Assembly (NCBI GenBank): GCA_006503475.1
Contig: RSEH01000127.1
Coordinates: 1 to 64,000 of the forward strand
Source: Stentor roeselii
Lineage: Eukaryota > Ciliophora > Heterotrichea > Heterotrichida > Stentoridae
Direction: 5' to 3'
DNA length: 64,000 nucleotides
Shown piece after piece: positions 27,811 through 38,343 of this stretch (within the stretch, counting starts at the first letter, position 1; every line of letters starts with the position of its first letter). Position numbers and translations under genes: made by a program. Under the pieces are notes generated by a model that made no database searches, was not told the origin of the DNA, and saw only the letters and a list, made by a program, of their open reading frames with translations.

Positions 27811-29130
27811 ATGGAAAAGCCGAAAAAATCATCCTGTGGCTGTTTCCCAATGATATGTAAAAAGTCATCAAAGCCTCCAAATCAATCAAACGAGTTTCAT
27901 CAAAGACTTCGCTCAACAATCTTGTCAAACTCAATAAGTCCTAAAAATTGTGAAGAAAACATTCTTAACTCTTCATTAGTTTCTGTAAATCCAGCTTCAA
28001 GTCATCTGCTCATTTCTCCTGGTATCTTGTCACCGACTGTTAAGACAGTTGCAAGTACTAATATTACTGAAGAGACTCCTACTAACTTAATGAATACTTT
28101 GAGGAATAGGGTTTTGGTTAAGTTGAATGAAAGGCTGGATAAAATTGAAACTGCTCAGAAAACTTTTAAGGATTTTCAAGAACAGGGAAGGAAAGAAATC
28201 GACTTTAAAGAAAAGTTACGACAAGAAAAACTTTTAGGCAAGTGTCGACTCGTTGTCAGGAAAAATCCAGAAAATGATTCTAAACCTTCAAATCATAAAC
28301 AAGAAGCCATTCCTGATCAACCTAAATCAAAAAATCGAATAATCGACCAAGATATAGATCAAGATCACTTGAAAGAAAAAGAAATTTCAATCACTGACTT
28401 CTGTTTCCAATCCAAACTAAAAGAAGAAGACACAAAAAATCTCACAAATCCAAAAAAGTCTTTTAAAGCAAATGTAAAAATCAAGAACATCTCAAACGAA
28501 GTTTCATTCCCAGCGAATTTTCCACTTTCCAAAACAAAATCTCCTTCAAACCTTTCAAAAATTCTCGATTTTACCCCAAACAAGAAAATAAATATAAAAT
28601 CTCCATCAAATGAAAAATCAAAAGAAATTCCTTTAAAACTTCGAAAGCCGATAAGTTTCAACACATTAAAAAGCAAGAAGAGGTTATTTTTAGTGAAAAA
28701 TGATGAAGAGCAGAAGGAAGAGGATTTAAAAGCAGAAGAAATTTATGATAAAGACCGTCCTTCAGTGATTCAATCGAGAGCGAGTTCAGTAGCGGACACA
28801 GTGATTATAAATTCTGTCGATTCTTCTCAGTTTTCTAATTTGTTTTGCAGAGATCATGAAATAAGTGATTCTGAAATCATCCTTGAAGACAAATCTAAAG
28901 CTTTTAGTTACTTTTTCGGTCAGGAAGATGAATTGAAAGTAAAAAGTATTCCGTTTGGACTTGCTTTGTCTAAGTGTCTTGCAAATCAAAAGAAAATTAA
29001 TAAGAAAGGGGTTAAAAGTAAAAAAAATCCAGTGATTGTCAAAGGAAATTCGAAAAGTTTACCTTATTTAGTTGCAACTTCGCCAAAACAGTTGGGGAAT
29101 AAGAAAAAAGTTATTTTTAAGTTTAAGTGA
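27811..29130 (+). CDS. Lys/Ser-rich disordered protein, unrecognised
   Basis: A 439-residue protein with a short Cys-containing start (MEKPKKSSCGCFPMICKK), then mostly charged and polar sequence rich in Lys, Ser, Glu and Asn. A possible helix lies at about 90-135 (LMNTLRNRVLVKLNERLDKI). Basic Ser-Pro motifs recur (KSPSNLSK, NIKSPSNEKSK), which could be phosphorylation or microtubule-binding sites. The C-terminus is strongly basic (NKKKVIFKFK). No catalytic domain, membrane segment or known family is seen. Clustered cysteines near a basic N-terminus could be palmitoylated, though there is no Gly2. Function unknown. Confidence 0.75.
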   Translation: MEKPKKSSCGCFPMICKKSSKPPNQSNEFHQRLRSTILSNSISPKNCEENILNSSLVSVNPASSHLLISPGILSPTVKTVASTNITEETPTNLMNTLRNRVLVKLNERLDKIETAQKTFKDFQEQGRKEIDFKEKLRQEKLLGKCRLVVRKNPENDSKPSNHKQEAIPDQPKSKNRIIDQDIDQDHLKEKEISITDFCFQSKLKEEDTKNLTNPKKSFKANVKIKNISNEVSFPANFPLSKTKSPSNLSKILDFTPNKKINIKSPSNEKSKEIPLKLRKPISFNTLKSKKRLFLVKNDEEQKEEDLKAEEIYDKDRPSVIQSRASSVADTVIINSVDSSQFSNLFCRDHEISDSEIILEDKSKAFSYFFGQEDELKVKSIPFGLALSKCLANQKKINKKGVKSKKNPVIVKGNSKSLPYLVATSPKQLGNKKKVIFKFK

Positions 29131-29250
29131 GGTATAATGTTTGATTTTTCATGAATTATTATGAAATTTTTGATGATTTTTGTTTTAGATCTATTATTGA
29201 AGTATGAAATATTGTTAATTAGGGATAGAGAAAATATTTTTTTTTAGAGT

Positions 29251-31245
29251 TTAACTAATTATTCTGTTTCCTTGAAGTTGGTTGAGTTCGGTGACTGGAG
29301 GTAAATCTGATCTCATCTTAATCATTTGTATATAACCTAGCACTGCTCCTATCAAAGGTCGTTTTTGAGGGTCTTTATCAATCATTCTTTTTAATAGACC
29401 TTTAACGTATATCTTCTTAATCTTTTTCAAATTTTCTCTTTTTTCATCAATAATGCTTTTATCTTCCAAATTTTCTTTAGTATCGTCATTAAAACTCTTT
29501 TCCAAATTTTCTTCAATTTCTTCATGAAATTTAGTGGTTTCTGGATGATTTATTCTTAATAAAAAGTAAAAATGAATCAAAGTCATCCCTAACGAATAAA
29601 TATCGCATTTATACCAATCAGTATTCTTATCATTGGTATCAAGTTCAGGTGCCCTGAACCCTTTAGTTCCACTTTTTCCGATATTTTGATTTTGATAATC
29701 AGAGACTGAAAAATCTGAGAGCTTTACTTTATTTTTTGAAATGAATATATTATCTGGCTTTATATCCCGATGAATGATTTTTTCTTTATGAACGAGAGCA
29801 AGTGCTAACGAAATATTTTCAGCTAAATATAAAAACTCGCTGAAATCTGCTCGTTTTAAATTATGCTCTGCTAAATGAGTTATATATTTTTCAAGGTCAC
29901 TTTCACAATATTCCATATACAATTTTATTTGATAATGTTTTATATCATCTTCATTTTTTTCAAAAATTCCATAAAATTTTACAAAGTTGTCGTAAATTGA
30001 GAACTTTTGTAAAAATAATGCTTCCTTTTTGAACTGAAGTCTGAGGATTAAATTCATGATATTTCTATATACTTTAACTATAACTTCAGTAGGAATTAAT
30101 TTATCCTTGTAAAATCCAACAGTATGTTGTTCTCGAATAAAAGTCATGTCTTCTTGGTCCTTTAATTTAAAGTCTCCAAGATTAACTGTTAAAGGTTTTT
30201 CAAGTGTATTTTCATTAATTAGAGTTTGGTATCGTTTAAAAAGTTTGGTTTGGATATCGTCTTCCAATAATTCATTACTATTCTTTAGGATAAAACTTAA
30301 GTCAGTATCGGAAAATTCTGTTATGTGAATATTGATTAAATTTCCGAACCTTTTACTTATATCTTCTTTTATTATTGATTTTTTAATTTGTCTTAAATAA
30401 ACATAAATTTCAAATATTTTTCTTATACAGTCTGAGTTTGATGCAGAATCACTCATCAATTTTTCTTTTATTTGTTTATTATAATGTTTTAAATATTCAT
30501 TCCGAAAGTCTGCTTTATCTGCTGATTCGTTGTTGTATAAATTTAAAACTTTCAGATTAAACACCCAAATAATTTTTATATCTTCACAAAATTTTCTCAG
30601 GTTTTCAGTATTTTGTGCTCTAGTTTTCAATATCTGTTTAATTTTCCTTCTGATCTGATCGGATTCAATCTTGAATATATTGAATAATTCATCGATATTA
30701 CTTATTTCTTTTAAGTTCATTTTTATATCGATAAACTTTAATGTTATTGTTATCAACTTATATTTAATATTTACACTTAGTTCTGCTCTTAATTCACTTC
30801 TTAATTTTTCATCTTCTAAATCTTCCCATTGTTTTTCTACAGAAGATTTTCCTGCGTTACTTGAATCAGAAGCTAATACATAAGTTGATTGAAACACTTT
30901 CAGACAAATTTCAGTTTCTCTAAAAGTTGCACACATAGAAATCGTTGAAATCCAGAAGCTTTTAATAATTTTTTTATAAGATTCCTGAACAAACTCTAAT
31001 TCTGCTCCATTAAAATTCTGATCTTTTAGAGCTTTCAGGAAAGTTTCTCCTTGGGTATCTTTAGATTTTATATTATTTAAGACATCCATTAATTCAAAAT
31101 TTTTTTCTTCACTTTTTTTATCAATTCCTAGTTCATTTAGTAAAAATTTAAGGAATTTTTCATTTCTTAGAAAAAAAACTATATTTTCCAGGGTTTTTAG
31201 ATCATATTTCCTGTCTTTTACTATTCTAGATAATTCTATTTCCAT
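29251..31245 (-). CDS. atypical protein kinase with long helical N-terminus, DFS motif
   Basis: A 664-residue protein. Residues 1-340 are helical and charged with no recognised domain. The kinase domain is at about 365-655: ATP lysine K391 in VIVKVYR, helix-C glutamate near 408, catalytic loop HRDIKPDN (492-499), metal motif DFS (511-513, Gly of DFG replaced by Ser) and GTKGFRAPE (526-534). A typical glycine-rich loop before K391 is not visible. Catalytic Asp, Lys and Asn are kept, so activity is possible. An acidic insert lies after subdomain IX (about 565-610). Ciliates have many orphan kinases of this kind; no group assignment is offered. It is convergent with the previous gene, 120 bp apart. 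Confidence 0.88.
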   Translation of the reverse strand: MEIELSRIVKDRKYDLKTLENIVFFLRNEKFLKFLLNELGIDKKSEEKNFELMDVLNNIKSKDTQGETFLKALKDQNFNGAELEFVQESYKKIIKSFWISTISMCATFRETEICLKVFQSTYVLASDSSNAGKSSVEKQWEDLEDEKLRSELRAELSVNIKYKLITITLKFIDIKMNLKEISNIDELFNIFKIESDQIRRKIKQILKTRAQNTENLRKFCEDIKIIWVFNLKVLNLYNNESADKADFRNEYLKHYNKQIKEKLMSDSASNSDCIRKIFEIYVYLRQIKKSIIKEDISKRFGNLINIHITEFSDTDLSFILKNSNELLEDDIQTKLFKRYQTLINENTLEKPLTVNLGDFKLKDQEDMTFIREQHTVGFYKDKLIPTEVIVKVYRNIMNLILRLQFKKEALFLQKFSIYDNFVKFYGIFEKNEDDIKHYQIKLYMEYCESDLEKYITHLAEHNLKRADFSEFLYLAENISLALALVHKEKIIHRDIKPDNIFISKNKVKLSDFSVSDYQNQNIGKSGTKGFRAPELDTNDKNTDWYKCDIYSLGMTLIHFYFLLRINHPETTKFHEEIEENLEKSFNDDTKENLEDKSIIDEKRENLKKIKKIYVKGLLKRMIDKDPQKRPLIGAVLGYIQMIKMRSDLPPVTELNQLQGNRIIS

Positions 31246-32576
31246 TTATAGACATTTTGACAGAAGAAAATGAATTTTGATTTCGATAAAAACCTATTAG
31301 TTAAGTAGAAGTGATGAAAGAAGGAAGTATTCTTAGAATGAAGTTTAGTATTGAAAGTATTTTTTATTAGAAAGAAAAATTTTTCTTGTTAAAAGAAAAA
31401 AGATCAAGGTTGGAATAATGCTAAGAAACTTATAAAGTTTAAACCTAGTTATTATTGAAGAATCATGTTAAAGAATATAGTTTAATTGCTTTTCTAATGA
31501 GAATTTTGGGTTTTTGAGTATTTAGTTAAAAGATTTACAAAAATTATGGAAACTTTTAAGATTTTTTTGATATGAAATTTAGAATTTTATTGAACTATCT
31601 GCAGTGAAATGATTTTTCAGGTGTTAAATATATTCTGTACAGATATCATCGCTAATAGTTAATTATTTGTAAAGAATATGCTAGATGGAGGGGTTTATTG
31701 AGTCTTTATAAGCTTTCTAATCCCTACAACCTTGAAAAGCAGAGAGTTATTATTTATAAACAGAAACGCAACAGATGCTTTGAATATTTATTCAAAATGA
31801 GGATTTATCTGAAATTATCATTACAGAGTTACTAATTGGCTACCAAACTACTGTAAAGAAATAAGAATCAATCTTTGTGTAAGAAAAAAAATTTAATCTT
31901 ACTCTGCTGATTTAAATTTATAGATCATAAGTACAAACTATGTTTTGCGCGGATATTCATATAAACAATCTAAAACTTTTAGTGATTATTTTACAAAAGA
32001 TTACTTTTTAAACTTAAATTTATTCAAAATACCAAAATTTACTCTTCTTTATAAAATATCAAGAAATAAATTGAAATTATTTGATGCTAGAAGTAATATT
32101 TGTATCGGCAAGATAATCAGTTAATTAAATTATTTCAGAAACAATATAAGATAGAATCCAAATACTTTAATACATTGAGACAAGGATATAAAAATTAATG
32201 ATTCGGAAATTGAGTTTGAAGATAGCAACAGAGATTTATTAAAATATCAAATAATTACATAAAATTAACTACTTTAAACATTGATTATATGCATAACTAA
32301 AATCAGAATTCACAAGAAATCCAAATTATCAAAAAAGGTCTATAATCATCCTCTATTAATTTTGTGGCTATATTTTCTTCGAAACTATTTTCAATAGTAT
32401 GCTTATAAAAATCTTAGCGATGAATATCTAAATCTTTTAAAGAAATAAAGATCTATAAGCTAATAAACAATTATTAATTCGTCAAAATACTATAAATCAA
32501 GCAAATATAAAAATACCTATATATAAATCATTATTTCAATAGAATCTAACTCTAAGAATAAAAATTTAAAGCCTAA
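31246..32576. other. intergenic spacer, 1.33 kb
   Basis: Extremely AT-rich DNA between the atypical kinase and the receptor array. T/G-rich on the left, A/C-rich on the right. No ORF, RNA gene or clear repeat is recognised. Confidence 0.6.
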
Positions 32577-33443
32577 CTAAGGATGAAATTCTGAAACAAA
32601 ACTGATCCTAAGCGATCTTAAATCACTTTGCACAGTACTATTTAAAGTATTCGCCCTCTGAAAAATAACAGTCCTAATACTTTTATTACAAAAAAAAGCA
32701 ACTCCATTGAGAAATCCCTGAAAGTTATAAAAAATAATGATACCCACAGTAAAACTTTCCAACAAACAACTATCTCCAAACATTTGAACCAACCTAACCG
32801 CTAGAAAAGGAATAAAAGCAAGTAAAACAATAAAAGTATAAATCATTCCTCTATCTAAAACAACTGCTCTAATAGTAAAATTTCCAATAATTCTAACTTT
32901 CCTCATAATTTTCACGAAAAGAATAAAAATAAATCCAAAAATTACAGATAAAGGAATATAAAATATGTAAAATCTCCAAAGTTTTCCAGTTTCATCATCA
33001 ATCATCAAACAAATTTCATTAGAAAATCCATAACTTTCAGTAATAAAAGGCAAGGCCTCAACTCCTCCAACAACAAATATCGCGAAAAAGACCCAAATTT
33101 TGTGAAACTTTTCAAAATTGGTCTCTTCAAGTACAATAATTTGGAAAATCGTGAAAGTTAGGCAAAGAGCCCAGACAACATTTGAGGCAAAGAAGCAAAA
33201 ATTAACGTAGCCGTATAATGAGCAAAGAAGTTGATTTGGGAATATAAGAGATTCAAAAAATCCTAATGATGATCGAATGAAATCGTTTATTGAGATGTAT
33301 ATCAAGATTTTATAGGAGTAAGTCTTGTGAAGGTTCTTCTTGATGATGAAAAAAATGACTAAAAAACTCATAAGTAAGGAAAGACTACAACTGCATAGAT
33401 TAAGGATTGAACGCAAGTAAAACAAATTGGCTAAGCACACCAT
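32577..33443 (-). CDS. seven-transmembrane receptor-like protein, array copy A
   Basis: A 288-residue protein with seven hydrophobic segments and short loops, resembling cAMP-receptor-like/secretin-fold GPCRs. Array-wide landmarks: SYKILIYISINDFIRS at the start of TM2, a Trp and conserved Cys in TM3 (VVWALCLTFTIFQIIVLEE), NFEKFHK in loop 2, LDRGMIYT before TM6, and QGFLNGVAFFCNKSIR closing TM7, comparable to the QGF motif of that receptor class. The short tail ends with the family motif SLRISF. A Cys near the second outer loop (NEICLM) could pair with the TM3-top Cys (LLCSLYGY). Closest in detail to copy C. Ligand unknown; G-protein coupling is inferred. Confidence 0.82.
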   Translation of the reverse strand: MVCLANLFYLRSILNLCSCSLSLLMSFLVIFFIIKKNLHKTYSYKILIYISINDFIRSSLGFFESLIFPNQLLCSLYGYVNFCFFASNVVWALCLTFTIFQIIVLEETNFEKFHKIWVFFAIFVVGGVEALPFITESYGFSNEICLMIDDETGKLWRFYIFYIPLSVIFGFIFILFVKIMRKVRIIGNFTIRAVVLDRGMIYTFIVLLAFIPFLAVRLVQMFGDSCLLESFTVGIIIFYNFQGFLNGVAFFCNKSIRTVIFQRANTLNSTVQSDLRSLRISFVSEFHP

Positions 33444-34931
33444 TATTGATTTTACTTGAAAAATGATTACAGAGTTTAAAATATAATAATAATGGAAGAA
33501 TTGTATAAAAAATATTCCTTGTTTTAATTTTTTTTTGATATTTATGAAGATGTTTCTTGAAATATGTGTTCTTTTTAAGAGGATTTATTGAAAGTTTTAG
33601 GGTTGATTATTGTTTTATTTTTAAGGTAAAATTTTGGTTTTCGGTGTTGGATTCATGGTAATTTCTGTTGATTTAAATTAGAATAAAATTGATTTTTGTA
33701 TGTTTATATTGGAATAGTTACAAAATAATAGTCTTATTCTAAATCTAATTTTTATAATACTTTAGCCTTAATAAGTGTTGAAATATATTATTGATATTTT
33801 AATGGAAATTTTCTATTCAGAATCTTATTAATTATCCTATTCAAGCTAATCCTTATAAAATTTTCTTTTCAAGTATTTTTGTAATTCTTCTATTCAACTA
33901 GATTTCTTTTGTTCAAGTTGATTCTTAAAATATATAATTAAACTTGATTCTTATTGAATTCAATTCGATTCTAGTAATATTCAACTTGATTTTTAGATTA
34001 TTCAAGTTTATAATTAATAAATATCTTATTTAACTTATTACTTAAACTATAAATTTAATTGGATTTTTATGCTAATCAAATTGATCGTTGATATGTATCA
34101 AATCAAATGATTATTATGAAGATTTATAAAATAAATGAATTATTTAACCTGGCATAACTAATTTATATTATTTTTATAGGAAAATGAAATATCTAAAATC
34201 CTTACTGATGGAAATTCCACTATAGTACCTAGATTACTAATTTTTCGACAATTTTTATGATTTACTAGTAACTTTATGGATACAGTTTTTAAAGTGGTGT
34301 AAATTGCATAATGATGCGAAAGATCTTATAGTTGGATTCTTGGTTTAATTTGAGATTGATTGTGTTTAGATATTTTGAATTTATTTGATTATTGACCAGG
34401 ATAAAATCAAATAATAGTCTACTAAAAGAAAATTTTACTTAAGAATAATCATAGTGATTAAATTATTACTTATTAGAAAAATAATTTGAGAAGAGGTTAG
34501 TTTTGCTTTGTGGTTAATAGAATATTTTATTATTATGCTTAAGGATGATTGTCTGTGTTATTTGAAAGTATATAAATTTGTTAAATTGTCATTAATTACT
34601 TTCTTTTTTAGATTCCTGAATATTTAAGGTGAATAGTTTACCTTCAGGCTATTGGAATCCTATATAGAACTCTCTTGTATACTTCCACTAAGATTCCTAT
34701 TGGTATATACATTAAAACTTAATCTTTAGGGCTGTGTAATAACCTAAATCTAGAACAATAGAATTAGTCCTGTATATAAAAGCAATCAGATAAATCTTTC
34801 AAGTTTATCTACAGAGATCAAAGTTTATTTCTAATTGGACTAGTAATCTTTCAATTTTTAAAACTATGCAAATAGACAAATTAATCATTTTCATATACAA
34901 ACAATACTGATTCAACACATGTTTATTTTAA
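33444..34931. other. receptor-array spacer, 1.49 kb
   Basis: AT-rich spacer between receptor copies A and B. It holds the TTCAA-type repeat cluster described at 33893-34012. Otherwise no ORF, RNA gene or element is recognised. Confidence 0.6.
33893..34012. repeat. imperfect TTCAA(C/G)TTGATT repeats
   Basis: About six degenerate copies of TTCAACTTGATT, starting near 33893, 33912, 33938, 33959, 33980 and 34001, so spaced 19-26 nt. Either a decayed minisatellite or a cluster of binding sites between receptor genes. Confidence 0.5.
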
Positions 34932-35798
34932 CTAATTATTAATATCCGAAGCATAACTAATACGAAGAGAGTTGATATCATTAAGCATAGTCTCATCAAA
35001 AGTATATCTCTTCTGAAAAATTACGAATCTGATCGTTTTATTATAAAAAAACGCAATTCCATTAAAAAATCCTTGAGCATTATAAAACATCAAAAAAAAA
35101 ACTATAGAAGTCTCAACAGCGCATTTTTTTTGAACCAAGACAACCACTCTTAAAATCAATAGCGGTATAAAAACCACTAAAATAACAAAAGTATAAATCA
35201 TTCCTCGATCAAGCACAACTGTTCTCATCGAGACATTCCCAATTTCATTGACTTTCTTCAGTATTCTAAATGAAAGCAAAATATTAATTGCTAAAATTAC
35301 TGATATAGGAATGTAAAGAATAGAAAATCTCCAAATATCACCCAATTCATTGTTTTTAATAAGGCAAAACCCGTCATAGTACCCATAACTTTCAGTGATA
35401 AAAGGAAGAGAAACGATGCCTGCAACGACAGGAACTGCCAAAAATACCCAAAATTTGTGAAATTTTTCAAAACTTGTCTCTTCCTGCACAATTATCTGGA
35501 AAATGGTATAAGTCAAGCAAAGAGCCCAGATTGGATTTGAAGCATAAGAGAAAGAATCGATAAATCCGTATAAAGAGCAGAGGGCTGGACTTGGAATTAT
35601 CAGAAATTGTAAAAATCCTGTCAAAGATCTCAGTAAATCATTTACTGAAATGTATGTCAAGATTTTGTATGAGTGAACTCTGAATAAATCCTTCTTCAAG
35701 ATGAAAAAAATCACTAAAATGCTCAGGATGAATGAAAGGCCGCTTGTAAACATTGTAAAAATAAATTTCAAGTAATAGGAATCGGCTAAACACACCAT
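34932..35798 (-). CDS. seven-transmembrane receptor-like protein, array copy B
   Basis: Second receptor paralog, 288 residues, colinear with copy A and without gaps in the membrane core. Landmarks: HSYKILTYISVNDLLRS, PIWALCLTYTIFQIIVQEE, SFEKFHKFW, LDRGMIYTFVILVVFIPLL and QGFFNGIAFFYNKTIR. The tail reads NSLRISYASDINN. The intracellular loop 1 motif ILKKDLFRVHS groups it with copies D and E; A and C instead have IIKK. A probable outer-loop disulfide pair is kept (ALCSLYGF and GFCLI). A chemoreceptor role is inferred from family expansion, not shown. Confidence 0.82.
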   Translation of the reverse strand: MVCLADSYYLKFIFTMFTSGLSFILSILVIFFILKKDLFRVHSYKILTYISVNDLLRSLTGFLQFLIIPSPALCSLYGFIDSFSYASNPIWALCLTYTIFQIIVQEETSFEKFHKFWVFLAVPVVAGIVSLPFITESYGYYDGFCLIKNNELGDIWRFSILYIPISVILAINILLSFRILKKVNEIGNVSMRTVVLDRGMIYTFVILVVFIPLLILRVVVLVQKKCAVETSIVFFLMFYNAQGFFNGIAFFYNKTIRFVIFQKRYTFDETMLNDINSLRISYASDINN

Positions 35799-36146
35799 GA
35801 AGAATTTAATTACTATTAAACTTCTAATATATAATTACGAAAGTTTGAGAAGATTTTTATAAAAACTTATGAGAATTGAGGTTCAAGTTTTAATTAGCTT
35901 ACTTAGCTATTCTTTGTAGATAATTTTATCTCTTTATGGAAAAGTTGAAAAATTAGTTTTTAGATTTTCATTAGGATCTGCCTTATAAGGAAAAATTTTA
36001 TGAATTGTAAGTCATTAGTTATTGAAATTCATAATTTGTGATATATTATTTCATAGTTCATTAATAGACTTGCTAACCATAAATGAAACCAGAAGGATTA
36101 TTTATATAATGGAAATTGAATGAATATTGAAAATTTTAAAAGAATT
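35799..36146. other. receptor-array spacer, 348 bp
   Basis: Shortest spacer of the receptor array. T/G-rich right of copy B and A/C-rich left of copy C on the plus strand. Nothing further recognised. Confidence 0.55.
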
Positions 36147-37025
36147 TTAATTAATTCTACCTTCGTTGAAGGTTGAAGAAAAGCTGATCCTGAGTGAAGA
36201 AATATCAGAATTAACAGATCCCAAACTTTCATTTCTTCTGCTAAAAATAATAGATCTTATAGTTTTATTATAAAAAAAAACCACCCCATTTAAAAAACCT
36301 TGCAAAAAGTATAAAAACATTAAGAAAACAGTAGAAATATCCAAAGCGCAGCCTTTTTCAAACAGTCCAAAAATTCTAAAAGCTAAAAATGGTACAAAAG
36401 CGACTAAAATAACCAAAATATATATAATTCCTCTATCAAGAATGATGCTTCTAATAGAAATATTCCCAATTCTTTTAATTTTTCTCATTATTTTGAAGAT
36501 AAGAACAAAAATGATTCCAAGTATTATCGATACTGGAATATAAAGAATTGAGAACCTCCAAATATTTCCCATTTCATCATAAGCCATTTGGCAATATCCT
36601 CCGTAATTACCAAAGCTATGAGTGATAAAAGGCAGAGCATCGATTCCTCCAACAACAAAAACATTAAAAAAAATCCAAATTTTGTGATATTTTTCGAAAT
36701 TTGTCTCTTCAAGTACAATTATTTGAAATATGGTAAAAGTTAGACAAAATGCCCAAATGATATTTGAAGTAAATAAGTACATGTCGATATAACCGTATAG
36801 AGAACATATAACTGAGTTATAGACTGCCATTAATTCTAATAAACCTATAAATGAGCGAAGAAAATCATTGATTGAAATGTAAATCAAGATTTTATATGAG
36901 TGAGCTCTGAATAGTTCTTTCTTTATTATAAAAAAAATCACTATAATGCTCAGGACACATGAGAGACTGCAACTTGACATTAAAAGCAGGAATGATAAGA
37001 GAGGTAAACTGCCAAAGCATACCAT
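36147..37025 (-). CDS. seven-transmembrane receptor-like protein, array copy C
   Basis: Third receptor paralog, 292 residues, the longest. Landmarks: HSYKILIYISINDFLRS, IIWAFCLTFTIFQIIVLEE, NFEKYHKIW, LDRGIIYILVILVAFVPFL and QGFLNGVVFFYNKTIR. The tail SSLRISFSSTFNEGRIN is 4 residues longer than in the other copies. The family LDRGM is LDRGI here. It shares IIKKELFRAHS with A-type loop 1. Seven membrane spans and the paired outer-loop cysteines (VICSLYGY, GYCQM) are intact, so it should fold as a receptor. Confidence 0.82.
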   Translation of the reverse strand: MVCFGSLPLLSFLLLMSSCSLSCVLSIIVIFFIIKKELFRAHSYKILIYISINDFLRSFIGLLELMAVYNSVICSLYGYIDMYLFTSNIIWAFCLTFTIFQIIVLEETNFEKYHKIWIFFNVFVVGGIDALPFITHSFGNYGGYCQMAYDEMGNIWRFSILYIPVSIILGIIFVLIFKIMRKIKRIGNISIRSIILDRGIIYILVILVAFVPFLAFRIFGLFEKGCALDISTVFLMFLYFLQGFLNGVVFFYNKTIRSIIFSRRNESLGSVNSDISSLRISFSSTFNEGRIN

Positions 37026-38343
37026 AATTATTATATTTGTTAGAATGTGTTAAGAAAATTATTATATGTTCTGATGTACTTTAATAGCTCCCATAACTTT
37101 CAAAGGGTGAGGATTGAGTATTTTAAGCTGCAGTTTTCTATGATTATAAAGCATTTCTTTCCACTATGTAAATTGATATCTTACTCTAGGTTCAATACTT
37201 GGCATGATAAATATAGTTTAATTAATCAGAAGCATACTAAATACAATTTTAAAGGTTTATAACTATATTTCACAAAATTTTCAAGAAAAAATCTAAAAGA
37301 ATAGATTAATATGAAGTAAACATTAGGAGAATAAACTTATTAATGCTATTATAAACGATTTTCTTTAACTTTATTATTTCTTTCATTAACTCAAAACTGA
37401 ATCTCACCGCTGACTATAATTTTCTTGGTATTTAACTAGAAGATATCGATAAAATATACTTTTTGATTTGCAAATATCTATATTTTGATATAACTTGATT
37501 TGCTACTTCAAAAGGTTCAATATACTGTTATTTTATTTTCAATATGCTTTTAATTTCAAGTAAAACTCTTTATTTTATTCAATACTCATAAATACTATAT
37601 TTATCTTCAGCATGTATTATGATTTTAATTGAATCATTTAAAACATAAAATCCAAAGTGATAAACAGATAAATTATTTAATCAATTATAAAATATCTGAA
37701 AGATTTTTACTCTATATATCCCATCACTTATTAATAGAAACTAATTTCATAAATCTTCTTTCAATTTTATTTGGTATAAATAATCCTTAAGACCAAAGCT
37801 TATTCAAATAATCCTCTTCTACTATTCCATCTTCGAACCAGAAAATTATCAGAATATTCATTTGAACTTGTATCATTTATCAATGGCATTCTAAACCAAA
37901 ATAACTAATCTCTAGGAAAAAGAACCTTACTGTAGGATGAAATCAATAATCAAATCTCTAAAATTAGTAGTTCTATAATTGAAAGATATTAGTATCATTA
38001 TGTTTATTGAGATTTATATATTTACTGATCACCTTATATTAAGCCTAAGTATCAATGCTAAAGAATAAATAATATTTTTTTTGAAGTTCTAAGAAACTTG
38101 TAGAAATATAAGAGAAGCAAACTTATAATGAAAACCCAAATAGAGAAAAGAATTTGATATAAGACAATTAATATTTAAAATTCAATGATTTGGTTAAGGT
38201 TTTCATTTCTTTGTTTGGAATATAGTATTTTAATAGTCAACACCTTATAATATCCTTTGAAGAAAATTTTACTTGAAGATTTATTCAATTTCTACACTAA
38301 GGCCCATCTAATTATATTATCATGTAAAAGAAACTATTAACTT
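37026..38343. other. receptor-array spacer, 1.32 kb
   Basis: AT-rich spacer between copies C and D. TTCAA motifs recur near 37516, 37538, 37555 and 37579, spaced 17-24 nt, similar to the cluster in the A-B spacer. No usable ORF or RNA gene is seen. Confidence 0.5.

Noticed and set aside
37047-37262. Plus-strand open stretch in the C-D receptor spacer
   Set aside because: Does not begin with ATG; no protein-like features.
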